Shown: positions 22,956 to 36,499, counted from the stretch's first letter. The stretch: DNA of 64,000 nt from Polytrichum commune (GCA_950295325.1 OX485809.1:8618001-8682000); one strand, 5' to 3'. The notes: a model not told the origin generated them from the letters alone. Numbers and translations are program-made.

Positions 22956-23755
22956 AAACACTACACCATCAAAGAACACAAGGTAGAATTACACCCAAAA
23001 AATGCAGGATTAATGCCAAGATCAAGTACCATGGTGTGTGAGTGGCAATCATACGTCCTTGAGCAGGGGGGAACCTGAAGGCCTGCAGAACTCATCCCTT
23101 TCCTATCACCGCCCATCCAAACCTAAACCTAAACCCATACCCATTCCCATACCCATACCCGCCATCGCCAGACCTCACCCGGGGCTCGATCATCACAAAC
23201 ACATAATACCCGTCACACTGCAGTCATCGCCATCGTACTCCACTTAATTTGTTTGGAGAAAACGAAACAAAGGCTTTCGTGAGTACTCCACCATTAAACC
23301 TCCGAGGCGTGGTAGCCACCGCGTACGAGAATGTATGGTACATGGTTTGATTTGCAGGAAAGGGGAGAGAGATTCCTGTGAGTTCGGACCATCCTGTACG
23401 AGATTGATGTGAGGATTGGTGTCCGTCGGAGGAGGTCGGAGATGCGATGATGGGAGGGAAATGCTTCATCGTCCTCGAAGGAAAGGAATGCTTGGGTTTA
23501 GGGCTTGGCCCTGCAGCGCGGGCCGGGGCAGGCGGGCGGGCGGGGCCGGGTCTGGATCACAACGTTCTTGAAGGTCTCTACATGTTCCCTACGGAAAGCT
23601 GCTCTTGGAGAACGGTGTTCACAGAAACGTTCTAAAAGCTGCTTGATTGAACAGAGTTCGTTGAGGTATCATTCGTTAAGGATCGGAATTTGGACAGAGT
23701 TCGTTCGCCGCCTTTCCTCAGGGCTGGTGAATCCTTTGCAGTGGTAAGAGCATCA
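22956..23755. other. GC-rich region, possible 5' end of the LEAFY locus
   Basis: It contains a six-base microsatellite around 23120-23160 (CCCATA and CTAAAC units) and a strongly G/C-rich block at 23510-23560 (GCGGGCGGGCGGGGCC). Composition and position upstream of the LEAFY exons suit a promoter or untranslated first exon, but no TATA box, start or donor could be tied to LEAFY. This is inference. Confidence 0.3.
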
Positions 23756-26204
23756 CCACTTCAACATCATAAAGAGGTAAGTGAACTGGCTGTTTAGAGA
23801 GTGTAAAGCTGGCCCTCCACATATGTAAAGAATTGGGGTTGGTTCCCTTTTGTTGGATGTGTCCTATATCATGGGATACATGCATCGTGGAGATTGCCTT
23901 TGAGTGGTAATAGGGCCTACAGAAAGCATGTCAAAACTTAGTGAATAAGGTTTAGTAAAGCTTAGTGAAAACTCAGTGAAATTTCCAATTTAATTCAAAA
24001 CAATTACATCATTTATAGTACTTAGTATCATAAGTGTAATAATGTCACTTACCCTATTTTGAGGCGTATGCTAGGTTACATTAATGATTAACAAGTTCAT
24101 CATAAGTATCGGCTCATGACACGTGGCGTTCAAGTGTGCTTACGAATATCTCGGCATGAGCATTGAGGTGCAAGCCTATGTTACACAAGTTGACTAAATT
24201 ATACACAAATGACACTTGCCATTAGCATGCTCAAGAATATTTTCTTCTTGCATACTAAAATGTAACCACATGGCACTTGCCATTAGTAAGCTCAAAAATA
24301 TCCTTCCCTTGCATACCAAAACACATGACTATCACTTGTCATATCCAAACACGCTACTGTAAATGTCGTAATGTAGATTATATTTCACTTAAAGAGCCAA
24401 AGCATGGTAAAGTGAAAAAAATTTGTACCATGTCAGTTTAGAGGCGCAAGTAGCCACACTTCCTACTTATATAACACAAAACAATAATATTGCTTCATAT
24501 TAAAGTTACAGATTAGGTGGGTCATGGTGTTTTCATAAATATATTTGCAAACTACATGATTTACATCCATAAAAGTAGATTGTAAAGTTTGTGGAATCTA
24601 CTTCCATAATTGTTAGTTTTCAAAAAGCAAGGGTGAAGTAGACCTTAGGAAAAAGTATTTTGCTTCAAAATTTGTGCTGCACTAACATACAATATGATCT
24701 CGCCAATACTTAAACTATACACACAAATCATAACAAATTTTGAAATGAAGTATCTTTTAGTTCATCCACCACCGAGTTTAGGATCTACTTCATATGCATC
24801 TTCATAATATTAATGAGGCACAAATTTTGTACTATGTTTGGTCCAAACCCATTGGAGGGCTCCATAATCTTACAATGACATTTTGTATAGAATTGAGCTC
24901 ATTTCCCTTACTATATATGAAATTGTATCATAGTGGTAGGGCAAACCACTTTTCTTGTTTACTTTACGATGCTTTGGCCCTGAAGAAGTTACTTATGTTG
25001 GCAAATGAAATCATATTAGCAATTAGCTACGTAGCACGTTATGACCTCTAGGCATCTCATTTAGGCCTCCATAAATAATGTATGTACCACTAAATACCAT
25101 AAATGGTGTAGTAATTTAGTATAATAAATTTTTAAATGCCATTTAAGGACAAAGCTACTCGTGGCAAAGCCATATTCCCTAGGTAATTAGTGTCCCTTAT
25201 ATAGGTGACACCCACTTGTAGGTGACATGACATTGTGGTGCCATAAAATGCACTGTGCCAATTAAAGGTGGCATAATGCACTACTAACATTATGGAATGA
25301 GCCAATTCCTCTACATTGGTAGGCCCTCTTGAATCAAACATTCTTGAACTTGCAAACCTACACCTTGGGCTACCACCCTCGGCAATGTGCACTTAATTCC
25401 AAGAATGCCCTCTCTTCAAGGCCCTACCCTATACATACATCCCCACCCTAGCAGTGTAAACTCCATCTCCAAATATAACAATAAACTCCCTTCCTAGTAA
25501 CTAATATGTGATTATGCATTCTTTAACATGCTCAACTATCCCAAATTCATATCTTGGGGGAAAAAAAAACTTTGTGCAAGTGTAAATACTTATTGTCATG
25601 GCTTATACATCTCGTTGGATAGATATGAGCATTTGTGCATCGTGGATATGATTCCCACTTGACATGGGCCATTATGATTTACATTTAGTGCCTAATTTCT
25701 CGATTTAAGAATCTAGATATATATACTGGTATAAAAAAGAAAAAAGACATCAGTATATATTCTAACATGTGAATGCGAGCATCTTCTCCTTATACATTGG
25801 TTAAAACTTAATAATATGTGCTAGCCACATACTACCCACATCATTATTATATGACAATGTCTTATTCAACTAGAAATATACAACTTAGAGTGGTTCCTGC
25901 ATAATGCACATTAGCAATATCTAAGAGTCTTATATTTCACCTCTTGGAAGCGCTTAATGGAGATAGAATTATGACTATGTCTTGTATTCAATATTGAATC
26001 ATTAGTTTTTCTTTTTGTGTGTGTGTGTGTGGGGGTGGTGGGGGGTAGGTACCACAAATATCTACAATTAAATTTGGAGAAGTGTTATGGGAAGTAAGCA
26101 CTTGAAAATACATTATCCGCAAGAGTGGGGGCAATGTGTATGTTGATATCTTTGATGACAATAACCAAGAGTATTCCTCTTGTTAACTAGTACTAGTAAA
26201 GTTC
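23756..26204. other. Intergenic, nothing recognised
   Basis: AT-rich DNA with no domain-bearing frame. A (GT)n tract followed by a G-rich run occupies about 26018-26047 and could form a G-quadruplex on the plus strand. Confidence 0.4.
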
Positions 26205-26221
26205 TTGAGGTTCTATAATCC

Positions 26222-28099
26222 TTGGTTATTTCATCGCTTCTTGCACGATACTTGGAGTATTTTGTCACAAGTCTTCATGAGTGTGCTAAGGGAAGTTGTG
26301 CATGTCTTGAGATCGGTAGAAGGCAAAGACCCCAAAAGCATCAATCTTACAAAGCGAAGAGGAGGCTGCGACGTTTTTGGAAAATGGGTTCTGATGGAGA
26401 CATGAGCATGGATTTAACCAAGTGCAGGAGTATCAAAAATGACCAGAAGCAGCTCTATGTGAGTATTACAAGGAAGAAAGAGATTTAATTAGGTCAGAAA
26501 GAATGAGATTGGATGATGATTCAGTGAACTCTTGCAAGTGGATGTCGTTATTCAGACGTGTATGGCTTATGAAGATTTTTTACTTGCAGGTGGCAAAATG
26601 CAAGGTTTGGCAAGAGAGGGAGTGCACTTTACTTGTCAATAGTATCGCTTCAATTCTCATGCAGCGAGTAGCAGTTCATACGGCATCAAACACCCATAAA
26701 TTACTCTTAGAGCAATGCTTGTGACGCTTAAGAGTATCTGAAGAACTTATTGCGGACTTGATTACCCTTGCAGAGTAAGAATTCATGTATTTATCATTAA
26801 TGTCATTGAGAAAATTAGAGTTGTGATAATCGGTGTTCATGCAGGATCTTTTCCATTTTTTTTGAAAAAATGAGAATTACTTTGGAACTTAAATCAACAC
26901 CACAGGTAAGGGGTTGTTGTATCCAACTTGCTACAAGTAACTCTATATGTCATGCACTTCACATTACAATTGGTGCATTTTATTTTCAAAGATGTGCAAT
27001 TATTGTGATAATTGCAGCCAGTTGAACAACAATCAAATCTCTATCTATGAAAAATATTAAAGAAATTCACAACTCCAACTCATGTTGTTTGTGGCTAAGC
27101 ATGCAGAAGTAAAGTAGCATCTGCTATGGCTTCTTCGGCTATGTCTTCAGAGTTGGAAATGTTGGACAACAAGACTTCAGATTCTTCAAAGCTCCGAAAA
27201 TTATGTGACAAACATCTTAAGCTGTATGATGTTTTGAAGAAAGAAGAAAACGAGAGAGTTCAGAAGGTCAGTACAATAAATTTTCCTATTGAAGTGGACC
27301 ATTTTTCTACATAAGGAGGAAATTCTTGTGAACAACAATTGAGACATCATGGTTTATGCATGTGGGCCTGAAAGACGTTTTGATATTCTTGATAGTTTCC
27401 TTTAAGGATCAATACCGGAGTTCATGGAAGACCTGACTGCCTAATCCAATTGTATTGTGAACTTGACAGTTCCTTCAGGTTTGTGAAGAAGAAACAAGTA
27501 GTCTTATGGTGAACTCCGTACTTCAGAATCTGCTCCGATATTCGGTAAGACGAGATACAGCAAAGTTTACCACAAAAGGCAGATTATCCTCACAAGACAA
27601 TATTGCCAGGATAATCCAAAAAATGGAGAAGCTCGTCAGAAAGGTGAGAATTGTGCCATGAATCATCTTGACTTGTTTGCCATTCTACAAGCTAAAACAA
27701 ATTGTCCATTAAACATAGTGTCAATGTTGGTTCAACCAAACTATGAACTCAAGTTGAAATCAAGTTGAGAGGTTATATGATATAGTGATATGCTTCACTT
27801 AATCTATTTGTAAGCATATTTGTCCATTTGATCTATATGTGGGATCTCACAACTTCTCATTCTTGTAGGTCGATGGCAAGCTACAAAAGGATACGTTACC
27901 AGGATTACCCAATTCAGAATGCTCTATATGTTTTTTGAGATTCAGCTTGAAACGCAAGCGAGCATGTATTAGTCCATGTGGGCATGCAAGCACATGTTTT
28001 GATTGTGCCGAGCATGAATACAAGAGGACAAAAACTTGTCCACTTTGCAGATGTGGCATGGAGAAACCAGTCCCTCTTCCTGGTAAACTGTACTTTTGA
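26222..28099 (+). CDS. RING-finger protein (probable E3 ligase), in-frame TGA
   Basis: Five exons join with consistent phases: from about 26222 to 26458 (donor GTGAGT), 26590-26774, 27107-27266, 27479-27643 and 27869-28099. The last encodes a C3HC4 RING finger: ECSIC, then CISPCGHASTCFDC, then TCPLC, near the C-terminus (ends GKLYF). RING proteins of this kind usually work as ubiquitin ligases. The exons before it are charged and probably helical (KLYDVLKKEENERVQK; DNIARIIQKMEKLVRK). Exon 2 has an in-frame TGA at 26722-26724, although its reading continues sensibly (VSEELIADLITLAE) across the next splice. Either this allele is broken, or translation starts at ATG 27126 and gives a 178-residue RING protein. 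The 5' end and start of the long form are unresolved; the family was not recognised beyond the RING. Confidence 0.7.
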
Positions 28100-28939
28100 A
28101 AGTGTTGTGGTTGAGAAAAACAAATCCCAGTTTTGTTTTTGAAGGGCATTTGGGGACGTTTGAGAAGTTAGAACATCTAAGTTCAAAGTAAGCTTATGGC
28201 AAGTCAGTGTGACACAGTTTGACTAAAGACTTAACATTGTAGCTTTTGTTCTGAAGCCATTCAGAGGCTTCCACATGATTACTGTGATCTTCATTTTACC
28301 TCACTTGTGACTAAGTTTAGGACTGAGTTATTAAGTCTACAAAGAACATTGTGGTGGCCATCAAGAAACATGTAATTTAAATGGATTGTGTGTAAATGAC
28401 CTGCAATTTCAGTCTTGGTGTGGAGACATGGCCAAAGGCACACTACATTGCTACTATTTTGTACCCAGGTTGGAACGACCTTGTACCACTGACCTTTGTA
28501 ATCAATGAGATGACAAAAGGGGGTCTGAAATCTAATCATGCTCTGGACAATGAAAACCCGTCCACGTAGATGTTTGGAGCATATTAGATTACACTTTAGG
28601 CAATCATGGTTAAGTTGAAGTTTAATTGATTCATCATGTTTTGAATAATTAGACCCATCCAAGTAGTATTTCTGAGGTAGTAAGCTTAATTGAGCATCTT
28701 TAATTTTTCTTTGATTATCATGTCATTTCCAATTGCATGCCTATGTTGTAAAAGACAAGAAGGCAAGGAGAGACACAGAAATACAAAACAGGGATGGTAT
28801 CCTCAACCTGAATGTCAATTCATGTGTGCTCCGAATGAGTGATCTCAAATCACTGCATATGTATTCCAAAAATTATCATACAGCATAAATGTGGGCAACT
28901 TTGAACCTCCTATCAATTGGATTACAGAAAAATGTGAAA
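28100..28939. other. Between convergent RING and riboflavin synthase genes
   Basis: The two genes converge here, so this should hold both 3' untranslated regions. A 123-codon minus-strand frame (28291-28662) has no domain and is not claimed. Confidence 0.4.
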
Positions 28940-31701
28940 CTAGACTGCTCCCACCGTAGTTTTGTAACCTTGCAGCATCCGCTCTACATACTTTCCTAGA
29001 ATGTCTACCTCCAAATTGACTTTCCCTCCCACCTGTAGACAACAAAGCTCATTAGATGCGGATCCCCATAGAACAGAAGCTTGTAAGTATCAATATTCAA
29101 ACAACAATTTATAGATAAAGGTAACCAGTATATCACAATTTAAAAGCCAAAGAGAGAGCTAACCCAAAGGTTTTAGAGTTAGATACTCAATTTAAGCAAT
29201 CAAAAGGAAGCAATTGGAATTTACAATGAAATAGAAAACAAATAAAATGCTGGCAACAGCCAAATTTTTGTATAGCATGTGTACTGCCAATATAATGGAA
29301 TTCAACTATCAAATTTGACAAGGATCCTAACAGAAGGGTACAACCAATATAAGGTAAGCGGGCCTAATTTGGTTACTTATCCTAATCAGACAGCTGTATT
29401 TGAGTGGTGGGTGGTTAGGTGCAGATCTAAGAACAGACACCGGAAAAACACCATGTGTTTGCAAGAGATTGGACTAGTGCTCAAAAAATATTAAAATTGT
29501 CGATAGTCAACATAATTGGGGGGGGACCTATGTGGCCTTCTTTGGGCTCATTGTCATCGGACTGTGATAATTCATAAAAATTCAAGATTAGCTCCAAAAC
29601 TTTCTGGGATTGATCTTGGCTTCTTCAGGTCCATTTGTGGATACACAGAACTTTCAACCTCGCGAATCCAAGTAGTACAAGGTAGCAAACAAAAAAAGCA
29701 ACCAATTAAGGCCCATTTACCTTACAGAAAATACAAAGAAGGGTATTAAAAAAAAAGGCATTTGAATGATTCTCACCTTCTTTCCAGACAGGATGACCTT
29801 CTGTTGTGTGTACGCCACAAGCATGAAAGTGAATGTAGACATGTCATCGAGCACGTCCACTACTGTGAGGCTAGTCCCATCTACGGCAATGTAACCTTTA
29901 GGAACAATGTACTTGAGAATCTCGGGGCTCGTTTTGATAGTCACCCACATGGAGTCCTTCTCAGGTCTGAAAGAAACTATTGTTCCTGTGCCATCCACAT
30001 GGCCTTGCACAAAGTGGCCACCCATTCGTGTGTTTGGCTGAAGAGACCGTTCAAGATTTACAGGGGATCCAGCTGAGCACTCCCCAAGTGAGGTTTTCCG
30101 TAGGGTTTCTGGGGCCAACCCTACTACGAAGGAAGATGAATCGAATTGTGTCACCGTTAGACACGTTCCATTTACAGCAATGCTGTCTCCAAGCTTTACG
30201 TCTTCCAGTACAGTACTTGCTTCTATTGTCATTTCAAACCCACCGTCCTCCAAGATTTGTACATCCTTCACAATCCCCATTTCCTCCACCAAACCTGTGA
30301 AGAGAGAGCGCACCCCTTGGTCTCTTCCCACCCTGTCAACAAAAAGTTACAGTCTGAATTCAACAAACCAAGAGCAGGTACAAAAGAAACCTACCTTAAC
30401 ATAAAAAGCGAGCCACTAGAATGTTCCCTCCCACTCAAATCAAACTTGTTCTCTCGGACGATGGACAATGTAAGCTTCAAAAATGTAGAGCAAAGAGAAA
30501 CCAAACTAAGGTTTGTTTGAAATATTGGTCACTTTCAGAATCATGCAGTGAGTATGCCATATCACAAGATTTCCTGACCTTGTGATCAGCTGATATGGAA
30601 GAGAGGGAAGGATGCGTACAAGAAAACTTAGATAACATCTGTTTCAAGAATGCATCAGGTCCGGTGAAGTTCAGTACTCCTTTCGCAGATCGTTAAGCCT
30701 CCTAAGGCTGGAAAAGTGCTCGGATGGGTGACCTACCTAGTACTTAAATTTCCGGTGCACTACCACCTACGTTCCACCCAATCACACCCCATCATAGTGG
30801 GTATATCTGGGCATATCCGAGGGACCAGATATTATCAACCAACCATGTGGGAAACCTAGGACCTTGCCCTTGGAGGAGATAGGTAGGTGCAAGCCAGCTT
30901 GTCTGCACACATTCAAGATATTTACCTTTGAAAGGAGGCAGTAGTCTTCAAGGGCCATCTAATTCTCGTGATGACCGTTTGGGATTACATATAGACTTAG
31001 GTTAACTACTCGATGAGGTAACATCAAAATTCACACCAAAACTCACGCTGGTGGCAATACTCTTCTCATCTTCTTATTTCAGATTACGCAAGATGACCAT
31101 GGCAGTATCGGGATTACATATATACGTAGGCCAACTCGACATTGACGCAATACCAAAATTCATGCCGGTTGCAACATCAGAATCATCTCTCCTATCGTCT
31201 TCTTATTCAATACTACACAAGTTCCAACCATTCCAAAACCACAACATTTGTGACAAACCATCTAATTCTCGTGGTGCCCGTATCGGGATTACATACAGAG
31301 TTAGACCAACTCGAAGATGAAGCAACATCATAATTGAGACGATCAACATCGTTTCCATAACATCGTGACAGATATTGAGGTTTCCACATAGTGATCGTGA
31401 TTAAGAAAACCTAAAACAATCAAGGGACCATGGAAGGACTTCACTCTAACCTTGCATTTTGGGCACCTCCGACGCTGCCCGGCCTGTTGAGCTTCCTTCC
31501 ATATCCGAGAAACCTACCGCCGGATGATCCCTTCAAGAAACCTCCGCTGCTGCTAAGAGTGCAAGAAGAAGCATTGGCCGCAGCTGGAGCTGGAGCTCGC
31601 ACACAGGTCGCCACCGCAAATGAATTTCCGGTCTGCCCTGACACCTTTGGTAGTGATTTCGTCCGCACAATCGACGCTGCGAGGCGGCTGAGGGTGGCCA
31701 T
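28940..31701 (-). CDS. Riboflavin synthase, plastid-targeted
   Basis: Converts two 6,7-dimethyl-8-ribityllumazine molecules into riboflavin plus a pyrimidine, the last step of riboflavin synthesis; plastid-located in plants. Exons: 31701-31451, 30332-29777 and 29032-28940. Joined phases (2, then 0) give 299 codons plus TAG. Exon 1 starts MATLSRLAASIVRTKSLP and is Ser/Ala/Arg-rich with few acids, like a transit peptide. Exon 2 holds both lumazine-binding repeats: LFTGLVEEMGIV, SIAVNGTCLTV, NTRMGGHFVQGHVDGTG, then IAVDGTSLTVVDV. Exon 3 supplies the C-terminal helix (NLEVDILGKYVERML). The fourfold agreement of splice sites and family sequence makes the model strong. Intron 1 (30333-31450) carries a 5S rRNA-like segment and a tandem repeat. 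Confidence 0.95.
30672..30770 (+). repeat. 5S rRNA-like sequence in riboflavin synthase intron 1
   Basis: CGCAGATCGTTAAGCCTCCT and, 30 bases on, TGCTCGGATGGGTGACC correspond in order and spacing to the internal control region of plant 5S rRNA (GTTAAGC, GGATGGGTGACC). The 5' third and the end of the molecule are not preserved, so this is a 5S pseudogene or the head of a 5S-derived SINE. It is antisense to the host gene. Confidence 0.7.
30985..31330. repeat. Three imperfect tandem units of 130-170 bp
   Basis: (C)GGGATTACATATA/CAGA followed by a CCAACTCGA-like stretch starts units at about 30989, 31112 and 31282. Units one and two share TCTTCTTATTTCAG/CAATA; unit three is truncated. All lie in intron 1 of riboflavin synthase. 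Confidence 0.6.
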
Positions 31702-34700
31702 CGCGGCCTCGAGAAGAAGAGCAGCGAGCTTCTGGATATGGCGGACTCAGCTTTCCTCTCGTTGCAACACGCTCGCCCTGCAACAACACACGGCCTCGGT
31801 TTTCAGATCTATGGGGTTTGTAGATTTCAGCTCCTTGCTCATCATAAAGCAAATAGTGCAGGTGCTCGGCCATTTTGCAGGTCCTTTACTCTTGAATTTA
31901 CGTAAAATGGAGATTTCATGCCCCTCCTCGGATGTTCTAAATACTCAGATTCTGTTTGAAAGGTATGCCCTGCTAATTATTCATTTTAATCTACAATGAT
32001 GGTTTAATTATCCATTTTTGAAATTAATAAATAATAATAAAACCAACTACAGAACGAGGAGAAGATCTAACCACTAGTTACACATGAGCCAGTTGAGTTT
32101 AAAAAGTAACTGGTTCGAGTAAAATATTTTAGGCAAATTGTCAATCATTCTAGAGGAATTTATAGATTTTAAGGTTTTCAATTATAATAAGAAATATTGA
32201 AAGGTATGTTTAGCTTGTTGGACTTGGAAACACTTGGATCTTGACCGGACTTCCTCAAAACCTTCATGGACACTACACTTGACATGAGGCAATAGGCTTT
32301 GTCCCTTGGCCATGCGCTTTGAATTTGCGGTGTGTTTACATTTGAGTTTGTAGTTTTGATCAAGGTCCAAAGCATTTGTCACTTATGTCAACCTATGGTT
32401 GACATCATCTAATTTTCCGATTGCTTGCCTAAGAATGTGTAGCAGCCATGTAAAATGAAGGTGAATACATTGAAACTTTATGGCTTGAAATTTTCTTTTC
32501 ATAGTACATTTGACCCCTAATTAATATCAAAGATCTCCAACCAATCTACTAGGATCGAGTTGGGATGATCAACCATAAACCTATAGGAGGTGCATTTTCA
32601 CGAGACCCCAAGCCAAACATGGATGCCACAAATCCTAAGCGCATTTTTTCTCAGTGTTACAAAAATATTTATGCTCTGCACTTTGACAGTCACTAATTGT
32701 GGTTGTGGTCCTATAAGCCTATAAGGTTTTCCTAGATGTTACATTCAATATCATTTCATTGAAACATCGCTTCTTGTTTGGAAACACAATTGTGCTAATC
32801 ATCCATCAACATGGATTTTGTTATGTGGTTTTACTTTTTCTTCTTTTCATTTTTGTGTGATATCCATCCACCCGTATCATCTAAATATGTCTGATAACCA
32901 AGCCGAGGAGGATGAATGATTGACACACAAATACTCATGTAGTTCATCACCCATCTCGTCTTGCTAGCTATCCAATCCAAAACTCCTTCTTGCAAGCAAT
33001 TAAAATTCTAACAAATTTATTACACTACAAATAGTTACGTGTTTGTTTTTTTACTAGTGAGGGTTGCACTCAAAATTTCCTTGATAATATGTAAAAACTT
33101 GTGATATTTTAGTGCAATGATAATGTGATCTCTCACAAGTGGAACTTAAATAATTACATATTACCAATGACACATATAAAAACTCCTCGGGTTTTGTGGG
33201 GTACATTATGCCATAGAATATGTGCTCCAACTACACCTCACAATTTGATAATTGTTTTAGGGTCAATGTAACATACCTCTAAACCAGGCACATTGAATTG
33301 ATCAAAACAAAAATTTCTAAACTCAAAGATATTACAAAATAATGCAGTAACTTACTTATCTAAGGCTCGTCATTCAACATATAGACTCACACAAAACAAA
33401 ACTTGTGTCCTCCTTCCCCCTACCTTCATAATGCATGATATTTTAAGGAGTCTTTTCCTTTAATCCAAATCTCGGTAAATAGACATATTTGCATGTAGAG
33501 ATTCTTTTACTTTGTGAACTTTTTCTCTATATAGATCATTTTGTCTTACTCCTCATCCATCGATGCTCCTAGGCCTTGGACATCCATTCCAATATTTTCA
33601 TTAACCTCAATATTCCAATTAGTCCATTACAATCAACATGAATATGGAGATCCAATATGAGCATGAGCTTGTCTCACAAATCAAATGAGATATCAAGGTT
33701 TGCCATGTACTAACACATTTGTAGATAACTATTGTGCATTGCATAGAGGAAGGAAAAAGGGTGCATTCCAATCTAAGGTAGATGAGTCTTGAATGACTAT
33801 TTTTTTCTTTTTTCTTTTTTTTTGACTAGCATGCTTATGTGATATGAAACACGCAATTAACACAAGGTCATCAACAAATTCAAAAGTGCAGCCACAGGTG
33901 TTTTCCTCACAATTTTTGGAGCTTATATGATAAATATCTCATTCAAATGTAAATCTATAATTTCTTTCTTGTTAAATAATCATAAAGGCAAACCTCCATC
34001 ATTAGGTTATGTTGGTAATTGGACTTGGATAAGTTTATAAACCATGAGCTTGTACATGTAGTCCAATCTCTTCTAAACATGTGTCTTTTTGGTGAATGTT
34101 TTAGATGTAGACCTACCTGTACACCACTCAAAATAAATGGTTATTTAAGACCTATTAATTGTAAAAGACCATAAACAAAAGTTCAATCCATATTTTGAAA
34201 ATAACAAGTGACTTAACTTCATTTTTTCTTAATTTTATTTTCATAAAATTATTATTCTTATCATTATTATATTTTAAAATGACATCTCATGCATAGGTAT
34301 TTGAAACCGTTGGTTTTCACAATGGTGTTTGGTAGACCAAGGTAGAAATTTTGGCCTTGATGTGGGCTTGGCATGTGCCAACTAAACGTGGGGATCTTCG
34401 TCTTCTTTAAGGTAGAATGTTTGTTGGCTCTGTCTGTAGGATAGAGACTATGCATCAACTTCTTCGTTTCAAGAGCAAATTTCCTAACCACTTTGTGTTC
34501 ACACTTGGACGTTACTTGTTCTTGTTATTTTTGGTCCACTTTATGTAATGTGGATGTTAACTATAGTTTTTTTTTTATATATACAAGTGCTCCCTAAAAT
34601 GCATTGAAAGAAATCTAGTTAACTATAGTTATTTTGGCAGTTCTTGATTATTTATTTTTTAAAATTCGGGTGATAAATGAGTGTAGCTTCAATCCTTGAC

Positions 34701-35940
34701 CCGTATTTGAAAAGAAGGTGCACAAAATCCAAGAAAGGTTTGGTATAGTGAATAGCCATGGATTGGCATGAGCAAAGTAATCAACTACAATTGTAGTCTT
34801 TCATAGCAAAGGACAGAGCTTCATGGTTCTACCGTTTTCTTGTTTCAACTCTCATCCAACACTTGGATGAATTGGATTAGGATGGGGCCTTTATATTATT
34901 TTAATTTTTTTTGTTGTCTATAGTGTTCGAGTTCCGTACTCATACTACATAGGTTTTTCCTCTCTTTGGAGAAAATCTTGAGGTCAATTGATCCATTATC
35001 TTTTAAACATATCTCTTTTGTAGTGTCCATACTTCGAGACCTAAGTGTTCAATTTTTTATTTTATTTTTTCTATGGATGAAAAACCTACATGGAATCCTA
35101 GATGGCATGCAATGGATATTGTTTTATGATTTACCAAATAAATTTTGCAATTAGCCCATCTTATAGAGGGTCAAAAAACAATACTAACACACCGTGACAC
35201 TTCAACCCTTGATACACCTAATGGAACTTTGAAACGGTGAGGGTGTTGCATGGATATTAACACAATTGTTGTTCCAAAGTTCCAAAATGGTTGGTTGTCA
35301 ACGGTGTGAGGTTAGCCTAAAACACTAGGTAATTCCTATGGACCAAGTTACAACAACACGGGCTCAAATGAGTCCCACATATTTGAGCTATGTCGATACT
35401 TACATGGAGCTCTAAATAAATGCAATGTCAATGGCCATCTTGGTAACTAATGCACTAATGAAAATAATAATAATAATAATAATTGTGATAATTGTTGTGG
35501 TAACAAAAATGTCATGTATAGACTGATGAAGGGGAGGCCACATGTTCGAAATCGCCAGTTTCAAGATGGAGTTTGGTAAGCCAAGGTAAAAAAAATTCAA
35601 CCTTCACATGTGCCTAATTTTGAGAAGTTGAGTTTCAAGGTTCGTCCCTCTTTATTTGGCTAAAACCGTATGTTTCCAATTCCTATCGGAAACTGAGGAT
35701 TTAAGCCTTGCAAAAACATTGTCTTGAATTGGAGTTGAAAATGGATGATCCTAAGCAATAAACAAGGGACCAACCCTGAAACTAAGCTCCTTGAAATTAG
35801 GCACATATCAAGGCCGATATTTTACATTAGCTTAGCAAACTTTGTTTGGAAACCGGTGATTTCGAACGTATTTGGCATCCCTTTGAGTCATGAAGTAGAT
35901 AACAAGCGAGACAAGAGTATATGAAGAGCTATGGGAGCAG
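31702..35940. other. Intergenic, riboflavin synthase promoter then no gene
   Basis: The first few hundred bases must include the riboflavin synthase promoter; no TATA box was identified. Further on is AT-rich, repeat-derived DNA: a segment at about 32050-32250 matches 16.7 kb, and one at 34555-34650 is an inverted copy of the GTTAACTATAG family at 14.0 kb. An ATA/ATT triplet run lies at 35463-35482. Confidence 0.4.
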
Positions 35941-36499
35941 TCTCATGAGGCAAATACTTACATGATATGAAATAATTATGATATTGTTATTCCGATTTGG
36001 TTTCATAGAATAGATTGTAGTAGGGAAAGTTAACAATGATCACCTAGTTATCTAGAGTTAATGGTTTAAAGTTAGAAAGTTAGTTGTTTAAAGTTAGATA
36101 ATTGGCTAAAGATTGTGAGTTGTCTAGAGTTAGTTGTTTAAAGTTAAATAGTTAGCTAAAGATGGTGATTTGTCTGTAGGTAGTTGTTGAAAGTTAGATT
36201 GTTGGCTAAATGTAGGTAACTTATATAAAGTTAGTTGTTGAAAGTTAGAAAATTAGTTGTTTAAAGTCATAATGTTGTCTAAAGAAAGGGAACTCTCTAA
36301 AGTTAGCTATTTGGTTGTCTAAAGTGTGAATGGATATATAAAAGGAATGGAGTGAAGTCTTCTGCTCCCACCGTACTTCCTCTCTCATTTTTTTCTCGTA
36401 CATGTTTCCTTCCTAAGTTTTGATTTCTCCCATCTTTGGCTTATGCTAGTTGCAACTAGGAATCCAATGTTTTCCTTTAGCAAACTTCTCTACACAACA
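35941..36499 (+). repeat. Left LTR of the old gypsy element
   Basis: It starts TCTCATGAGGCAAATACTT and ends CTACACAACA. It matches 50499-52402 (minus the mariner-like insertion) at both ends and through the interior. The middle is built of degenerate AAAGTTAGTTGTTGAAAGTT units that differ in number between the LTRs. Confidence 0.85.

Noticed and set aside
26222-28099. SPX-RING (NLA-type) identity for the RING gene
   Set aside because: RING position at the C-terminus fits, but no SPX motif could be matched in the upstream exons.
29762-30300. Two plus-strand frames of about 105 codons
   Set aside because: They lie opposite riboflavin synthase exon 2 and carry no domain.
31430-31999. 189-codon frame on the plus strand
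   Set aside because: It is antisense to exon 1 of riboflavin synthase, whose minus-strand reading has splice-phase support.
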